DNA of 6,181 bases, taken from contig JAEZLG010000246.1 of the NCBI GenBank assembly GCA_023435855.1, positions 1 to 6,181 of the forward strand. The letters are read 5' to 3'. Position numbers and translations under genes: made by a program. This document shows, piece by piece, positions 6,142 to 6,181 of this stretch. Positions within the stretch are counted from its first letter, which is position 1. Each line of letters opens with the position of its first letter. The notes below the pieces were generated by a model. It searched no databases. It was not told where the DNA came from and saw only the letters and a list, made by a program, of their open reading frames with translations. The stretch is from Bacillota bacterium (lineage in GTDB: Bacteria; Bacillota; Clostridia; Christensenellales; CAG-138).

Positions 6142-6181
6142 TATTACAAAATACGAAAAATGGTGACGAATACATATATAG

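Noticed and set aside
5801..6166. Plus-strand open frame of 121 codons overlapping the Gln-rich gene
   Set aside because: Its hydrophobic Leu-rich product is what the antisense of Gln/Ala/Asp repeats gives. Its GGAG sits only one base from the ATG, whereas the minus-strand gene has AAGGAGG at seven bases and a matching terminator.
1..6181. A novel defence, mobile or multi-gene system
   Set aside because: The genes are housekeeping, metal efflux, or isolated small unknowns. No integrase, transposase, terminal repeats, toxin-antitoxin pair, nuclease or reverse transcriptase is visible.

Overview
The window fits a spore-forming-type Firmicute, most likely a clostridial anaerobe. This is inferred from the strong GGAGG-type ribosome binding sites, extended -10 promoters, the CadC/CadA-type metal module, and a DUF3810 protein of the kind carried by Clostridia. 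Base composition is roughly balanced and even across the window. Genes are dense, and no gap exceeds about 170 bases. I see no rRNA, tRNA, CRISPR array, insertion sequence or phage gene.

Left part: a nearly complete glucose-6-phosphate isomerase gene (pgi) runs leftward and leaves the window just before its C-terminus. A roughly 150-base divergent region, with an extended -10 box and a hairpin in the pgi leader, separates it from a rightward gene for a small membrane-anchored protein with a carboxypeptidase-regulatory-like beta domain. After it, behind its own extended -10 promoter, comes a 371-residue DUF3810 membrane protein with an HEXXH metallopeptidase-like motif. That gene ends at a symmetrical hairpin that serves as a bidirectional terminator against the convergent operon to its right.

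Right part: a leftward two-gene metal-resistance operon. An ArsR/SmtB repressor of the CadC type is transcribed first and overlaps by one base (TGATG) a Zn/Cd/Pb-exporting P1B-type ATPase. The repressor has the CVC metal-sensing motif. The ATPase has every catalytic motif plus the Lys/Asp pair typical of the Zn/Cd/Pb subgroup. It lacks the usual ferredoxin-like HMA domain and has a short Cys/His tail instead. The promoter has a perfect TTGACA, and a tandem 8-base repeat over its -10 box is a plausible repressor operator. Together they should form a self-regulated efflux system: the metal releases the repressor, and the pump expels the metal.

At the far right, a separate leftward gene with an excellent ribosome binding site encodes a 99-residue, Gln-rich, low-complexity protein with a CxCxC start. 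I cannot assign it a function. Its strong terminator hairpin lies between it and the metal operon.

Overall this is ordinary chromosomal sequence. The points most worth a second look are the HMA-less CadA, the uncharacterised HEXXH protein and the Gln-rich small protein. I found no evidence of an undescribed multi-gene system.
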